This document shows positions 1-6,892 of a stretch of 49,284 nt of DNA, piece after piece. Position 1 is the first letter of the stretch. The number at the start of each line of letters is the position of its first letter. The notes beneath the pieces are model-generated. The model was given only the letters and a program-made list of their open reading frames with translations, ran no database searches and was not told the DNA's origin. Both the position numbers and the translations under genes were made by a program. Source of the DNA: Actinomycetota bacterium (lineage in GTDB: Bacteria > Actinomycetota > Thermoleophilia > Gaiellales > Gaiellaceae); the NCBI GenBank assembly GCA_020029595.1, contig JAIBJN010000007.1, forward strand, positions 1-49,284, written 5' to 3'.

Positions 1-824
1 GGGGCGGGCGCCGCGACGGGTTGAAGGTCGGTGAGCGTGTCCTCGAGCCCGTCGTCGCCGTCCGGGGAGACGGCCGGCGGAGGCGCGACGAGCGTCTCGT
101 CCATCACCTCGTCCCCCTCGACGCGGAAGAGGACGACCGTGACGTTGTCCTCTCCCCCGCCCGAGTTCGCGGCGCGCACGAGCTCGCGAGCGGCCTCGTC
201 GAGGGTCGAGGCACCGGCGAGGATGCGGAGGATGTCGTCCTCCGCGACCATCGTCGTCAGGCCGTCCGAGCAGAGGAGAAAGAGGTCGCCCGGCTCGACG
301 TCGACGCTCGAGGTGTCGACGTCGACCTCGGGGTCGGTGCCGAGCGCCCGCGTGATCACCGAGCGCTGAGGGTGCGCGTCAGCTTCCTCGGACGTGAGGC
401 GCCCGCTCCGCATGAGGTCGGCGACCAGCGAGTGGTCCTCCGTGAGCTGCTCGATCCTGCCGTCGCGGATCCGGTAGGCGCGCGAGTCGCCGACGTGACC
501 GATCGTGACGCGCCCGCCTGTCAGAAGTGCGGCCGTGACGGTCGTCCCCATTCCCGAGGCCTCCGAGTCGCTGCGGGCCCGTTCGTAGATGCGCCTGTTG
601 GCCTCCTGGACGATCGCCTGCACGCGCTCGCCGGGCTCGAGCCGGTCAGCCTCGTGGTATTCACGGAACGCCGCCGCCGCGATCCGGGAGGCGACCTCGC
701 CCGCCTGCGCGCCGCCCATCCCGTCCGCGACGGCGAAGAGCGGCGGGTCGAGGACGAAGGCGTCCTCGTTGCGGCGTCGCACGCGTCCCGCGTCGGTCCG
801 GCCCGCGCTGTCTCCGAGCCTCAT
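1..824 (-). CDS. PP2C-family Ser/Thr protein phosphatase (PstP/Stp-like), 3' end outside window
   Basis: Removes phosphate from Ser/Thr residues in the cytoplasm and probably opposes the kinase encoded upstream at 2278-3903. Reading the minus strand from ATG at 824 gives an open frame to the window edge. It shows PP2C metal-binding motifs in order: RRRNEDAF near residue 16, VADGMGG near 33, GHVGDSRAY near 108, LLCSDGLT near 183 and GGGEDNVTVV near 224. These are the aspartates and glycines that hold the two metal ions. After about residue 235 comes an acidic, Pro-rich linker (ETLVAPPPAVSPDGDDG), which in the family leads to a membrane anchor; that part is cut off. The start overlaps the stop of the FHA gene by ATGA, so the two are translationally coupled. 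Family certain; physiological substrate inferred. Confidence 0.93.
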   Translation of the reverse strand, partial: MRLGDSAGRTDAGRVRRRNEDAFVLDPPLFAVADGMGGAQAGEVASRIAAAAFREYHEADRLEPGERVQAIVQEANRRIYERARSDSEASGMGTTVTAALLTGGRVTIGHVGDSRAYRIRDGRIEQLTEDHSLVADLMRSGRLTSEEADAHPQRSVITRALGTDPEVDVDTSSVDVEPGDLFLLCSDGLTTMVAEDDILRILAGASTLDEAARELVRAANSGGGEDNVTVVLFRVEGDEVMDETLVAPPPAVSPDGDDGLEDTLTDLQPVAAPA

Positions 825-1291
825 CGTACGAACTGGAGCTCCGTGTCTCCGACCTGGAGGAGGTCGCCCTCGTGGAGCCGCCGCCGGCCGTCGATGCGCT
901 CCCCGTTCACATACGTCCCGTTCGTTGAGCCGAGATCGATCACCCAGGTCCCGTCGAGCCCGCTCTCCACGCGGGCGTGCTGGCCGGAGGCGTAGTCGTC
1001 GCCGGTGAGGACGACGACATTGTCCTCGGCCCGGCCGATGGTCGTCGGCACCGGCCCGGCGTCGAAGGCGCGGCCGACGGGAACGACCTTGGATCGTGTG
1101 ACGACGAGGCGCCCCGGGACGACGCCCGCTTCCGCCCGTGCCTGGGCGACCTGGGCCGGGGCGAGCACGAAGCTCTCCTGGGACGCCGCCGGCAGGCCAC
1201 GCTCCGCCGAGCGCACGACACGCCAGATGAAGAGGTAGAGGAGGACGACGAAGGCGGCCTGGAGCGCGATCAGGATCGGTTCGATGGACAC
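821..1291 (-). CDS. fhaB: Membrane-anchored FHA-domain protein (FhaB/FipA-like)
   Basis: Phosphothreonine-binding adaptor of 156 aa. Residues about 4-26 (EPILIALQAAFVVLLYLFIW) form one membrane helix. The C-terminal half is an FHA domain: GRAEDNVVV, SGQHARV, DLGSTNGTYVNGER and a closing TELQF strand. This is the layout of actinobacterial FhaB, which binds phosphorylated partners such as cell-division proteins at the membrane. I chose GTG 1291 because it is preceded by GAGG at 8 bases and puts the helix at the N terminus; an in-frame start at 1348 would run into the structured repeat upstream. The order kinase, FhaA, FhaB, PP2C matches the conserved actinobacterial signalling cluster, although the usual rodA and pbpA are not inside the window. 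Confidence 0.9.
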   Translation of the reverse strand: MSIEPILIALQAAFVVLLYLFIWRVVRSAERGLPAASQESFVLAPAQVAQARAEAGVVPGRLVVTRSKVVPVGRAFDAGPVPTTIGRAEDNVVVLTGDDYASGQHARVESGLDGTWVIDLGSTNGTYVNGERIDGRRRLHEGDLLQVGDTELQFVR

Positions 1292-1303
1292 GCTTCGTGC
1301 CTC

Positions 1304-1467
1304 AGTGCCCCTCCGGGCAATGCACGCCTGCTTCTGCCCCGTGATCACGCGGCGCCGGAGCCCACCCTCGCCCTTGCCAAGGCGTCCAGCCTTGGCTGCG
1401 GGCGAGTGCGGACTCCGGCTTGGTGCTCGCGACGCAGAAACGGGGCAGCATTACCTGAAGGGGCACT
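1304..1467. repeat. Structured intergenic repeat, copy A (long imperfect palindrome)
   Basis: 164-bp element whose ends are inverted repeats (AGTGCCCC at 1304-1311, GGGGCACT at 1460-1467). Nested inner stems are CTGCCCCGT 1334-1342 with ACGGGGCAG 1440-1448, GCCGGAG 1354-1360 with CTCCGGC 1413-1419, and GCCAAGGC 1376-1383 with GCCTTGGC 1389-1396 around a 5-nt loop. It aligns along its full length, inverted, with copy B at 36032-36198, and the stems are kept by paired substitutions. It fills the gap between fhaA and fhaB; its right end contains the fhaA stop codon (1466-1468). It could be a MITE-like DNA element or an RNA structure read with the operon. Confidence 0.85.
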
Positions 1468-2242
1468 AGAAGCCGCGTTCGAAGCGAAGCTCTGTCGTGC
1501 CCAGGACGATCTCGTCGTCGGGCGCGAGCTCGGCACGCTCGACGCGCTTCCCGTTCACGATCACCCCGTTCGTCGAGCCGAGGTCGACGATCCAGTAGGC
1601 GCCGTCCTCGTGCCGCACCTCCGCGTGCCGGCGCGAGACGTTGAGGTCGTCGACGGTAATGTCGCACTCCCGCGAGCGCCCGAGGACGAGAGCCCGGTCG
1701 GCCAGCTCGTGCCGCTCTCCATCCAGGACGAGCGCCGCCGGGGCGCGCGCGAGGTCGAGCTCGGCCGCGCTCTCGACGGAGACCGCCTCTGTGACGGCGG
1801 GCCGGTAGATCTTCGTCTCGCTCGGGCGCTCCTGGGGCACCACCTCCGGGGGAACGGGCGCCTGGGGGCGTTCGGGCTGCACCATCCGCGTGGCGATCCC
1901 GAACTCGCCAACGCTCAGGTCCTCGTCCTCCTCGATCAGGACCCCCGGCGTGGAGAGGAGCGCGTAGCCCTCACGGCGCGCGTGCTCGGCGAGATAGTCC
2001 GCAAGCTCCGTGAGCAGGGAGTCCTCGTAGCTCGCGAACTGGTCCCGGTCGCTCGGGCAGAGGTAGAGCGTGTACTCGTTGGGGACGTAGACGCGCGAGA
2101 CCGACACGCTCTTCGCCTCGTCCATCTCCTTCGCGAGCTTGCGCGCCAGCTCGACCGGCTGCACGTGAGTGCGGAAGGCGCGTCCGAACACGCCCTCGAC
2201 GATCGACTCGATCCGGTGCTCGATGCTGCGCAGGACGCTCAT
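1466..2242 (-). CDS. fhaA: FHA-domain protein with N-terminal DUF3662 (FhaA-like)
   Basis: 258-aa cytoplasmic adaptor. Residues 1-125 match the FhaA N-terminal DUF3662 domain (MSVLRSIEHRIESIVEGVFG at the start, VYVPNEYTLYL near residue 51). An acidic, Pro-rich linker follows, then an FHA domain from about residue 175: LVLGRSRECDI, SRRHAEV, VDLGSTNGVIVNGKRV, LGTTELRF. In mycobacteria FhaA binds phosphothreonines on PknB targets and links kinase signalling to peptidoglycan precursor flipping; the same role is inferred here. Start ATG 2242 is the family-typical start; the frame stays open far upstream but that stretch is antisense to the kinase gene. A GTGCCCG-cc-CGGGCAC hairpin (2261-2276) lies in the short gap to the kinase. 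Confidence 0.92.
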   Translation of the reverse strand: MSVLRSIEHRIESIVEGVFGRAFRTHVQPVELARKLAKEMDEAKSVSVSRVYVPNEYTLYLCPSDRDQFASYEDSLLTELADYLAEHARREGYALLSTPGVLIEEDEDLSVGEFGIATRMVQPERPQAPVPPEVVPQERPSETKIYRPAVTEAVSVESAAELDLARAPAALVLDGERHELADRALVLGRSRECDITVDDLNVSRRHAEVRHEDGAYWIVDLGSTNGVIVNGKRVERAELAPDDEIVLGTTELRFERGF

Positions 2243-2277
2243 AGCCGGGCGGACACCATTGTGCCCGCCCGGGCACT

Positions 2278-3903
2278 CTAGTCGCTTGCTTGACCCGCTC
2301 TGAGCAGCGGATACGCGAGCACGCCTGCGGCGAGCCAGACGGCCGGGACGGCCCAGAAGGCCGCGACGGGGGCTCCTCCTGCGGCCGTAGGAACGAGCAG
2401 GAGCGCGGCGAGAAAGCCCGCGCCCCAGGCCGCAACGCCCCAGAGCCCTCGACTCCGAGCGAAGCCTGCCGAGGCGGCTGCGACGACGAGCACGACGGCC
2501 GCGGCCGCGATTGTCGGCCGGCTCGTGAGCGCCCCCAGCGCGCCGTCCAGAGCGGCACCCGGCCGCTCCGCGCCGCTCATGCCCGCTGTGTCGGGGGCGG
2601 CCTCCCCGGTCAGGGGGAGACGTGTCCCGGCGACGACGGCCGTCGCGACCGTGGCGACGGCGGCGGCGAGGGCCAGCGCCGCGCGCCGGACGACGCCCCG
2701 CGCCTCGAGCGCGACGATGGGCAGGAGCGGGAGCGCCTGAGCAACGGCGAGGAGCGGTCCGGAGAGGAAGAGAAGCCCCGAACGGGCATCGCGAGCGAAG
2801 AGTGCGAGCCAGAGGAGGGCGAGCGGGACGTAGGCGAGAGCGAGACCGAGCGAGACGTTTCCGAGCGGGAGCACCGGGACGGCGAGCGCGACCGCGAGGC
2901 CCGCGACCGGATTTCCGAGCGCGGCAAGGGCCGCGAGAGCCCCGAGCAAGAACGGCCACCCGCCGGGGAAGAAGGGGAGCAGGAACGCCGTTCCCCCTGC
3001 AAAGACGGCGGCAAGGGCCGCGTGCAGCGCACGCGTGCGCAGCACGATGGGCGACGTCGTCGCGCGGCGGCGCTCGGAGCGCCCGGTCTCGGCCGCCCGG
3101 AGAAGCTGGAGAGCCTGCTTGGCCGCCGGCCGCTTGCGGGGGTCGACCGAGAGCATCCGGTCGACCGCCCGGCAAAGCTCGCGCGGGAGGTCCGGCCGCA
3201 GCTCGGCGAGCGGCTGCGCGCCCTGCTCGACGCGCCGAGCCGTCTCGAGGGGCGAGGAGGCCCAGAAGGGATGACGGCCGGCGAGCGCCTCCCAGAGGAG
3301 CACGCCGACGGACCAGACGTCCGCCGCTCCGGACGCCTCGTCGCCGGCCAGACGCTCGGGAGCGATGTAGGCAAGCGTGCCCGGGACGTCTCCGACGGCG
3401 GTGAGCGTATCGGCGTGGTCGATCTGGGCGAGCCCGAAGTCGAGGAGGCGGACAGAGAGCCCCTCGCCGTCCTCGAGCATGACGTTGGCCGGCTTCACGT
3501 CCCGGTGGATGACCCCCTTCCCGTGGGCGTGAGCGAGCGCCTCCAGCACCTGCGCCCCCGCCTCGACCGCTGTCCAGTCGTCGAGCGCGCCACCGCGGAG
3601 TGCCTCGCGCAGCGTGCGGCCGGCGACGTAGGGGTACGCGACATAGACGTGGCCGTCGTCCCGCGCGAGCGCGAGCGCGCGCAGGCAGCGGGGATGTCGG
3701 AGCCGCGTCGCGGCCTCGACCTCGCGCTCGGCGCGGGCGCCCGCCTTGCCCTCGCGCGCGACGACCTTGAGCGCGACCTCCCGCCCGGCGTCCTCGTCCC
3801 GCGCGAGCCACACCGAGCCCGAGCCGCCGCTTCCCAGCGGCCGGAGCGGTCGGTACCGGCCGAGGACGAGGTGGTTCTCGCTGAGCGCGACGGCGTGCTG
3901 CAT
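2278..3903 (-). CDS. Ser/Thr protein kinase with polytopic membrane C-terminal domain
   Basis: 541 aa. Residues about 14-270 are a complete PknB-type kinase: glycine loop GSGGSGSVW, VALKV (ATP lysine), catalytic loop HRDVKPANV, metal-binding DFGLA, and APERLAG closing the activation segment. After a basic linker the last about 240 residues are very hydrophobic, with roughly eight or nine predicted membrane spans and short loops. No PASTA repeats are seen, so it is not a peptidoglycan-sensing PknB; the membrane domain may itself be the sensor. Start ATG 3903 puts the kinase fold near the N terminus; a TTG start at 3948 is possible. First gene of the fhaA-fhaB-PP2C operon, divergent from the gene at 3998. 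Confidence 0.92.
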   Translation of the reverse strand: MQHAVALSENHLVLGRYRPLRPLGSGGSGSVWLARDEDAGREVALKVVAREGKAGARAEREVEAATRLRHPRCLRALALARDDGHVYVAYPYVAGRTLREALRGGALDDWTAVEAGAQVLEALAHAHGKGVIHRDVKPANVMLEDGEGLSVRLLDFGLAQIDHADTLTAVGDVPGTLAYIAPERLAGDEASGAADVWSVGVLLWEALAGRHPFWASSPLETARRVEQGAQPLAELRPDLPRELCRAVDRMLSVDPRKRPAAKQALQLLRAAETGRSERRRATTSPIVLRTRALHAALAAVFAGGTAFLLPFFPGGWPFLLGALAALAALGNPVAGLAVALAVPVLPLGNVSLGLALAYVPLALLWLALFARDARSGLLFLSGPLLAVAQALPLLPIVALEARGVVRRAALALAAAVATVATAVVAGTRLPLTGEAAPDTAGMSGAERPGAALDGALGALTSRPTIAAAAVVLVVAAASAGFARSRGLWGVAAWGAGFLAALLLVPTAAGGAPVAAFWAVPAVWLAAGVLAYPLLRAGQASD

Positions 3904-3964
3904 GCGTACCCGAGGGGCACTTGGCGCTCGATCGGGAAAGTCCTGCAAAGTCCGGGCTGAGTGG

Positions 3965-3970
3965 TAGACT
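3965..3970 (+). promoter_or_regulatory. Candidate -10 box (TAGACT) in the divergent kinase/3998 gap
   Basis: TAGACT lies 27 bases before the GTG at 3998 in a 94-bp divergent gap. It resembles the TANNNT hexamers seen before other starts in this window. No clear -35 is visible. The gap also holds a single arm, ACCCGAGGGGCACTT (3908-3922), similar to the ends of the structured repeats, without a partner. Confidence 0.4.
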
Positions 3971-3997
3971 CGGCCACTTCTTCGACCCCTGCGGGCC

Positions 3998-5134
3998 GTG
4001 TTCGACCGCGAGAAAACAGAGACTCAGTCAGACATCGAGTTCGACTTCTTCGATGAGTCGCCGACGGCTGAGACCACGCCGAAGAAGGACGCCCCGCCCC
4101 GTCGACGGCGCCGGCTCCCGACCCGCCCGCCCACGCCGCCCGGCGGGCCCCAGCTCTACCGGCTCGGCGTCCTCATCGCGGGCGCGATCGTCCTCGCGGT
4201 CATCCTCATCCTCGTCATCGCCAACTGCCGCGGGAATCAGAAGCAGGCCGAGTACGAGGACTACATGGATTCCGTGAGCACGGTCGCCGCCGAGTCCGAG
4301 GAGATCGGGAAGCAGCTCAACAACCGGCTGACGACGCCGGGGATCAAGCTCGAGGCGCTGCGGTCGGACATCGAAGGGCTCCGCGACCAGCAGGAGCAGA
4401 TCCTGCGCCGCACGCAGGAGCTTCGCCCGCCGGGCCCGCTTCTCGAGCAGCAGGAGAACCTGGTCGAGACGATGCAGTTCCGCGTCAACGGGCTCGCCGG
4501 CCTCGCGCGCGGCCTTGCGCTCGTCTCGCAGACGAGCGACCCCGAACAGTCGGGCAACGACCTCGCCGATCAGGCCCAGCGGCTGGTGGCGAGCGACATC
4601 GTCTACTTGGACGCCTTCAAGGAGGCGTCCAGGGCGGTGCTCGAGCAGCAGGGCGTCACGAACGTCTCGATTCCCAGCTCGGTGTTCGTCCAGAACTCCG
4701 AGCTCGCGAGCCCGGCCCTGTGGAAGCTGTTCGTCGACAGGCTCACGCAGGGAGCCGAGGCGGGCGGGCTGCACGGGAACGGGATCGAGGGCGTCCGCGT
4801 CCAGCCGGGCGGGCAGGCGCTCTCCGCGTCGGAGGACAACGACATCGAGGCGAGCGACGACCTCGCCTTCGAGGTGCTCGTCAAGAACTCCGGCGAGAAC
4901 CAGGAGACCCAGGTGCAGGTCACGCTCGTGATCCGGCAGGAGCCGCTCATCAAGAGGGAACAGGTGATCGACGTCATCAACCCGGGCGACACGACGACGG
5001 TGACGTTCCGCGACTTCCCCACCCTCTCCTTCTCGACGCAGACGACGCTGCTCGTGACCGTGGACCCCGTCCCGGGGGAGCAGAACGAGAACAACAACCG
5101 CGCGCAGTACTCCGTGATCTTCACGCTCGGGTAG
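3998..5134 (+). CDS. Single-pass membrane protein with coiled-coil and C-terminal CARDB-like domain
   Basis: 378 aa, unrecognised as a named family. Residues 1-50 are cytoplasmic: acidic, then a Pro/Arg-rich stretch (PPRRRRRLPTRPPTPP). One membrane helix follows (about 55-76, LIAGAIVLAVILILVIA). Residues about 85-200 look helical and coiled-coil (EALRSDIEGLRDQQEQILRR). The last about 105 residues are beta-rich, with a CARDB-like pattern: hydrophobic valine strands, VKNSGENQETQV, PGDTTTVTF and the typical ending ENNNRAQYSV. That part is outside the cell. GTG 3998 is the first usable start after the divergent promoter region. An envelope-interaction role is inference only. Confidence 0.8.
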   Translation: MFDREKTETQSDIEFDFFDESPTAETTPKKDAPPRRRRRLPTRPPTPPGGPQLYRLGVLIAGAIVLAVILILVIANCRGNQKQAEYEDYMDSVSTVAAESEEIGKQLNNRLTTPGIKLEALRSDIEGLRDQQEQILRRTQELRPPGPLLEQQENLVETMQFRVNGLAGLARGLALVSQTSDPEQSGNDLADQAQRLVASDIVYLDAFKEASRAVLEQQGVTNVSIPSSVFVQNSELASPALWKLFVDRLTQGAEAGGLHGNGIEGVRVQPGGQALSASEDNDIEASDDLAFEVLVKNSGENQETQVQVTLVIRQEPLIKREQVIDVINPGDTTTVTFRDFPTLSFSTQTTLLVTVDPVPGEQNENNNRAQYSVIFTLG

Positions 5135-5143
5135 TGCCGGAGC

Positions 5144-5149
5144 TACGCT
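5144..5149 (+). promoter_or_regulatory. Candidate -10 box for leaderless start at 5158
   Basis: TACGCT separated by 8 bases from ATG 5158; transcription would begin at or next to the start codon. Same spacing as before 6099. Confidence 0.45.
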
Positions 5150-5157
5150 AGGGCTCG

Positions 5158-5643
5158 ATGTCGGACCTCTCCGACGCGGCCCCCTGGATCGCCATCGGCG
5201 CCGCAGCGGCGGCGGTGGCGGCGCTCCTCCTCTCGCTCGGCTTCTACCTCAAGCTGCGTGCTGTGCGGAAGGCGCAACGCGTGCTCCTCGGCTCGGACAA
5301 GGACGACCTTGTGAACTTCGCCGTCTCGCTCCAGACCCGCATCGACGATCTCCACCGGGTCGTCGACGAGGTCGCGGCGGCGCTGGCGCGCCTCGACCGG
5401 CGCATCGACGGCTGCCTCTCCCACACGGCGCTCGTCCGCTACAACGCGTACGAGGACGCGGGCGGGCACCAGTCGGCGTCGCTCGCCTTCCTCGACGGCG
5501 CGCGCTCGGGCGTCGTCATGAGCGCCATCCAGGGGCGGGACTATGCGCGGATCTACGTGAAGCAGCTCGACCGCGGCCGCGCTCCGATCGCGCTCTCCCC
5601 CGAGGAGCAGGAGGCGGTCGATCGGGCCATGGCCCAGTCGTGA
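5158..5643 (+). CDS. DUF4446 family membrane protein
   Basis: 161 aa. Residues about 8-32 form one membrane helix; a heptad-rich stretch follows (LQTRIDDLHRVVDEVAAALARLDRRID). The C-terminal half carries the DUF4446 pattern: LVRYNAYEDAGGHQSASLA, SGVVMSAIQGRDYARIYVK and SPEEQEAVDRAM. The family is found in Actinobacteria and Firmicutes and its role is not known. TACGCT at 5144-5149 ends 8 bases before ATG 5158 and there is no Shine-Dalgarno sequence, which suggests a leaderless message. Confidence 0.88.
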   Translation: MSDLSDAAPWIAIGAAAAAVAALLLSLGFYLKLRAVRKAQRVLLGSDKDDLVNFAVSLQTRIDDLHRVVDEVAAALARLDRRIDGCLSHTALVRYNAYEDAGGHQSASLAFLDGARSGVVMSAIQGRDYARIYVKQLDRGRAPIALSPEEQEAVDRAMAQS

Positions 5644-5660
5644 CGGGAGGTAATGTGCCC

Positions 5661-6068
5661 ATGACGTACCGAAAGGCCGAGATCCGACCCTTCGACCCGG
5701 AGGACGAGCCGCTCCTCTTCGGCTTGGTGAGCCTCGATCGCGGCGCCGACGAGCGGACGCTCGCGGTGCTCGAGCGGGAGACGGTGTTCGTGGCCGAGGT
5801 GGAGGGCGCAGCCGCCGGCTATGTGGCCGTTGAGCGCTCCGGCGAGGCGATGCGTGTCGATCAGCTCTTCGTGAGCCCGGAGCACGAGGCCGAGGGGATC
5901 GGCCGCCAGCTGCTCGAGTATGCCGAGGGTTATGCGATCTTCGAGGGCGCGCTCGCGCTCCAGGTCGTCGTCCCGAGCGGCGACCGGCGCGCGGCTGACT
6001 TCTACCGCGGCCGCGGCTTCGTGCCGGCCGGCGAGGAGCTGCTCGAGATCGTCCTCCCGCAGCGATAG
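5661..6068 (+). CDS. GNAT-family N-acetyltransferase
   Basis: About 135 aa with the GNAT fold: beta-alpha start KAEIRPFDPEDEP, central strand AAGYVAVER, motif A strand and pyrophosphate loop VDQLFVSPEHEAEGIGRQLL (VSPxxxxxGIGxxLL binds acetyl-CoA), and motif B with DFYRGRGFV. The acceptor substrate cannot be read from the sequence. ATG 5661 follows GGGAGG with about 10 bases of spacing; GTG at 5655 is an alternative with tighter spacing. It follows the DUF4446 gene directly. Confidence 0.88.
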   Translation: MTYRKAEIRPFDPEDEPLLFGLVSLDRGADERTLAVLERETVFVAEVEGAAAGYVAVERSGEAMRVDQLFVSPEHEAEGIGRQLLEYAEGYAIFEGALALQVVVPSGDRRAADFYRGRGFVPAGEELLEIVLPQR

Positions 6069-6084
6069 GGGCGTCCTGCTCATC

Positions 6085-6090
6085 TACGAT
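6085..6090 (+). promoter_or_regulatory. Candidate -10 box for leaderless start at 6099
   Basis: TACGAT separated by 8 bases from ATG 6099; no Shine-Dalgarno between. The preceding gene ends at 6068, so this would be a separate promoter. Confidence 0.5.
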
Positions 6091-6098
6091 TTGCGGCA

Positions 6099-6599
6099 AT
6101 GCAGCAGGTTCTCGTCCTGAACGCAAGCTTCGAGCCGCTCAACGTGTGCACGGTTCGGCGTGCCCACGTGCTGGTCTACAAGGGCAAGGCCGAGGTGCTC
6201 GAGCAGCTCCAACAGCCGCTGCGCTCGGCCTCCGACACGTATCCGTGGCCGCACGTCATCCGGCTCCTCCACTACGTGCGCGTGCCGCGGGCCGTGAAGC
6301 GGAAGATCTCGCGGAAGGCGCTCTTCGCCCGGGACGGCCATCGCTGCGTCTACTGCGGCTCCTCGGGTCGGCTGACGCTCGACCACGTCGTACCACGTTC
6401 GCGCGGCGGCGACTCGGTGTGGGAGAACGTCGTTTCCTCCTGCGCTCCGTGCAACCTCCGCAAGGGGAACCGTCTTCCGGAGGAGGTCGAGATGCGGATG
6501 CTCGTCAAGCCGCGCGTCCCCACGCCCGCGCTCTTCGTGACGCTCTCGGCGGCGCGGATCCCCGATCGCTGGGAGCCGTACCTGACGGCGTACGGGTAG
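6099..6599 (+). CDS. HNH endonuclease family protein
   Basis: 166 aa. N-terminal region VLVLNASFEPLNVC and VRRAHVLVYKGKAEVL is the conserved lead-in of the bacterial COG1403 HNH group. From about residue 79 comes the nuclease: CVYCG (zinc pair), TLDHVVPRSRGGDSVWEN (HNH histidine and asparagine), SSCAPCN (second zinc pair) and KGNRLPEE. A zinc-stabilised beta-beta-alpha-metal nuclease is therefore expected. These proteins are widespread single-copy genes in Actinobacteria and not tied to phage; their natural substrate is not established. The gap to the convergent glnA holds two REP-like palindromes. Confidence 0.9.
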   Translation: MQQVLVLNASFEPLNVCTVRRAHVLVYKGKAEVLEQLQQPLRSASDTYPWPHVIRLLHYVRVPRAVKRKISRKALFARDGHRCVYCGSSGRLTLDHVVPRSRGGDSVWENVVSSCAPCNLRKGNRLPEEVEMRMLVKPRVPTPALFVTLSAARIPDRWEPYLTAYG

Positions 6600-6648
6600 G
6601 CCCGAGCGGGCGAGCCGGAGAACGACCTCGGCCGCGTCCGGATCCTCC

Positions 6649-6675
6649 ATGTCCGGGGTCTGACCCCAGACGTGG
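6649..6675. repeat. REP-like palindrome, unit 1
   Basis: Imperfect palindrome with core GGGGTC-t-GACCCC between an HNH gene and glnA (convergent). The outer arms (CATGTCC and AGACGTGG) are partly paired. The same core occurs at 6832-6844 and at 30520-30532. It may act as a transcription terminator here and as a repeated element genome-wide. Confidence 0.75.
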
Positions 6676-6822
6676 CCCTTCGGGAGGACAAGGGACATGC
6701 GTGTCCTGTGGAAACCGCGGGAGACATGGCCCGCCGCGGCCGGCACGAGGGTCGCCCGCTCCGGGTGTTCGACGGACGTGCCTCCAGCGGGCGAGCTTCC
6801 GTCCACATTCGCGTCCGAGGCG

Positions 6823-6853
6823 GCCATGTCAGGGGTCAGACCCCTGACATGGC
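6823..6853. repeat. REP-like palindrome, unit 2 (perfect 15-bp arms)
   Basis: Perfect palindrome with 15-bp arms, GCCATGTCAGGGGTC around a single central A at 6838. It lies 174 bp from unit 1; the two form a pair in the 293-bp gap 6600-6892, which has no other gene. No REP-associated transposase is in the window. Confidence 0.85.
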
Positions 6854-6892
6854 TGGAACAAGCAGGCTTAACCCGCCCCTTCCGCGGCGGCG

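Noticed and set aside
1284-1469. 61-codon plus-strand frame covering structured repeat A
   Set aside because: Copy B differs by 1- and 2-base indels inside the frame, so the protein is not kept while the stems are.
1466-3811. 781-codon minus-strand frame reading through from kinase region into FhaA
   Set aside because: Its first two thirds are out of frame with the kinase gene and extremely Arg-rich; only the last 258 codons (from 2242) are FhaA.
3908-3922. Third copy of the structured repeat upstream of the kinase gene
   Set aside because: Only one terminal arm (ACCCGAGGGGCACTT) is present; no partner arm or inner stems within 200 bases on either side.
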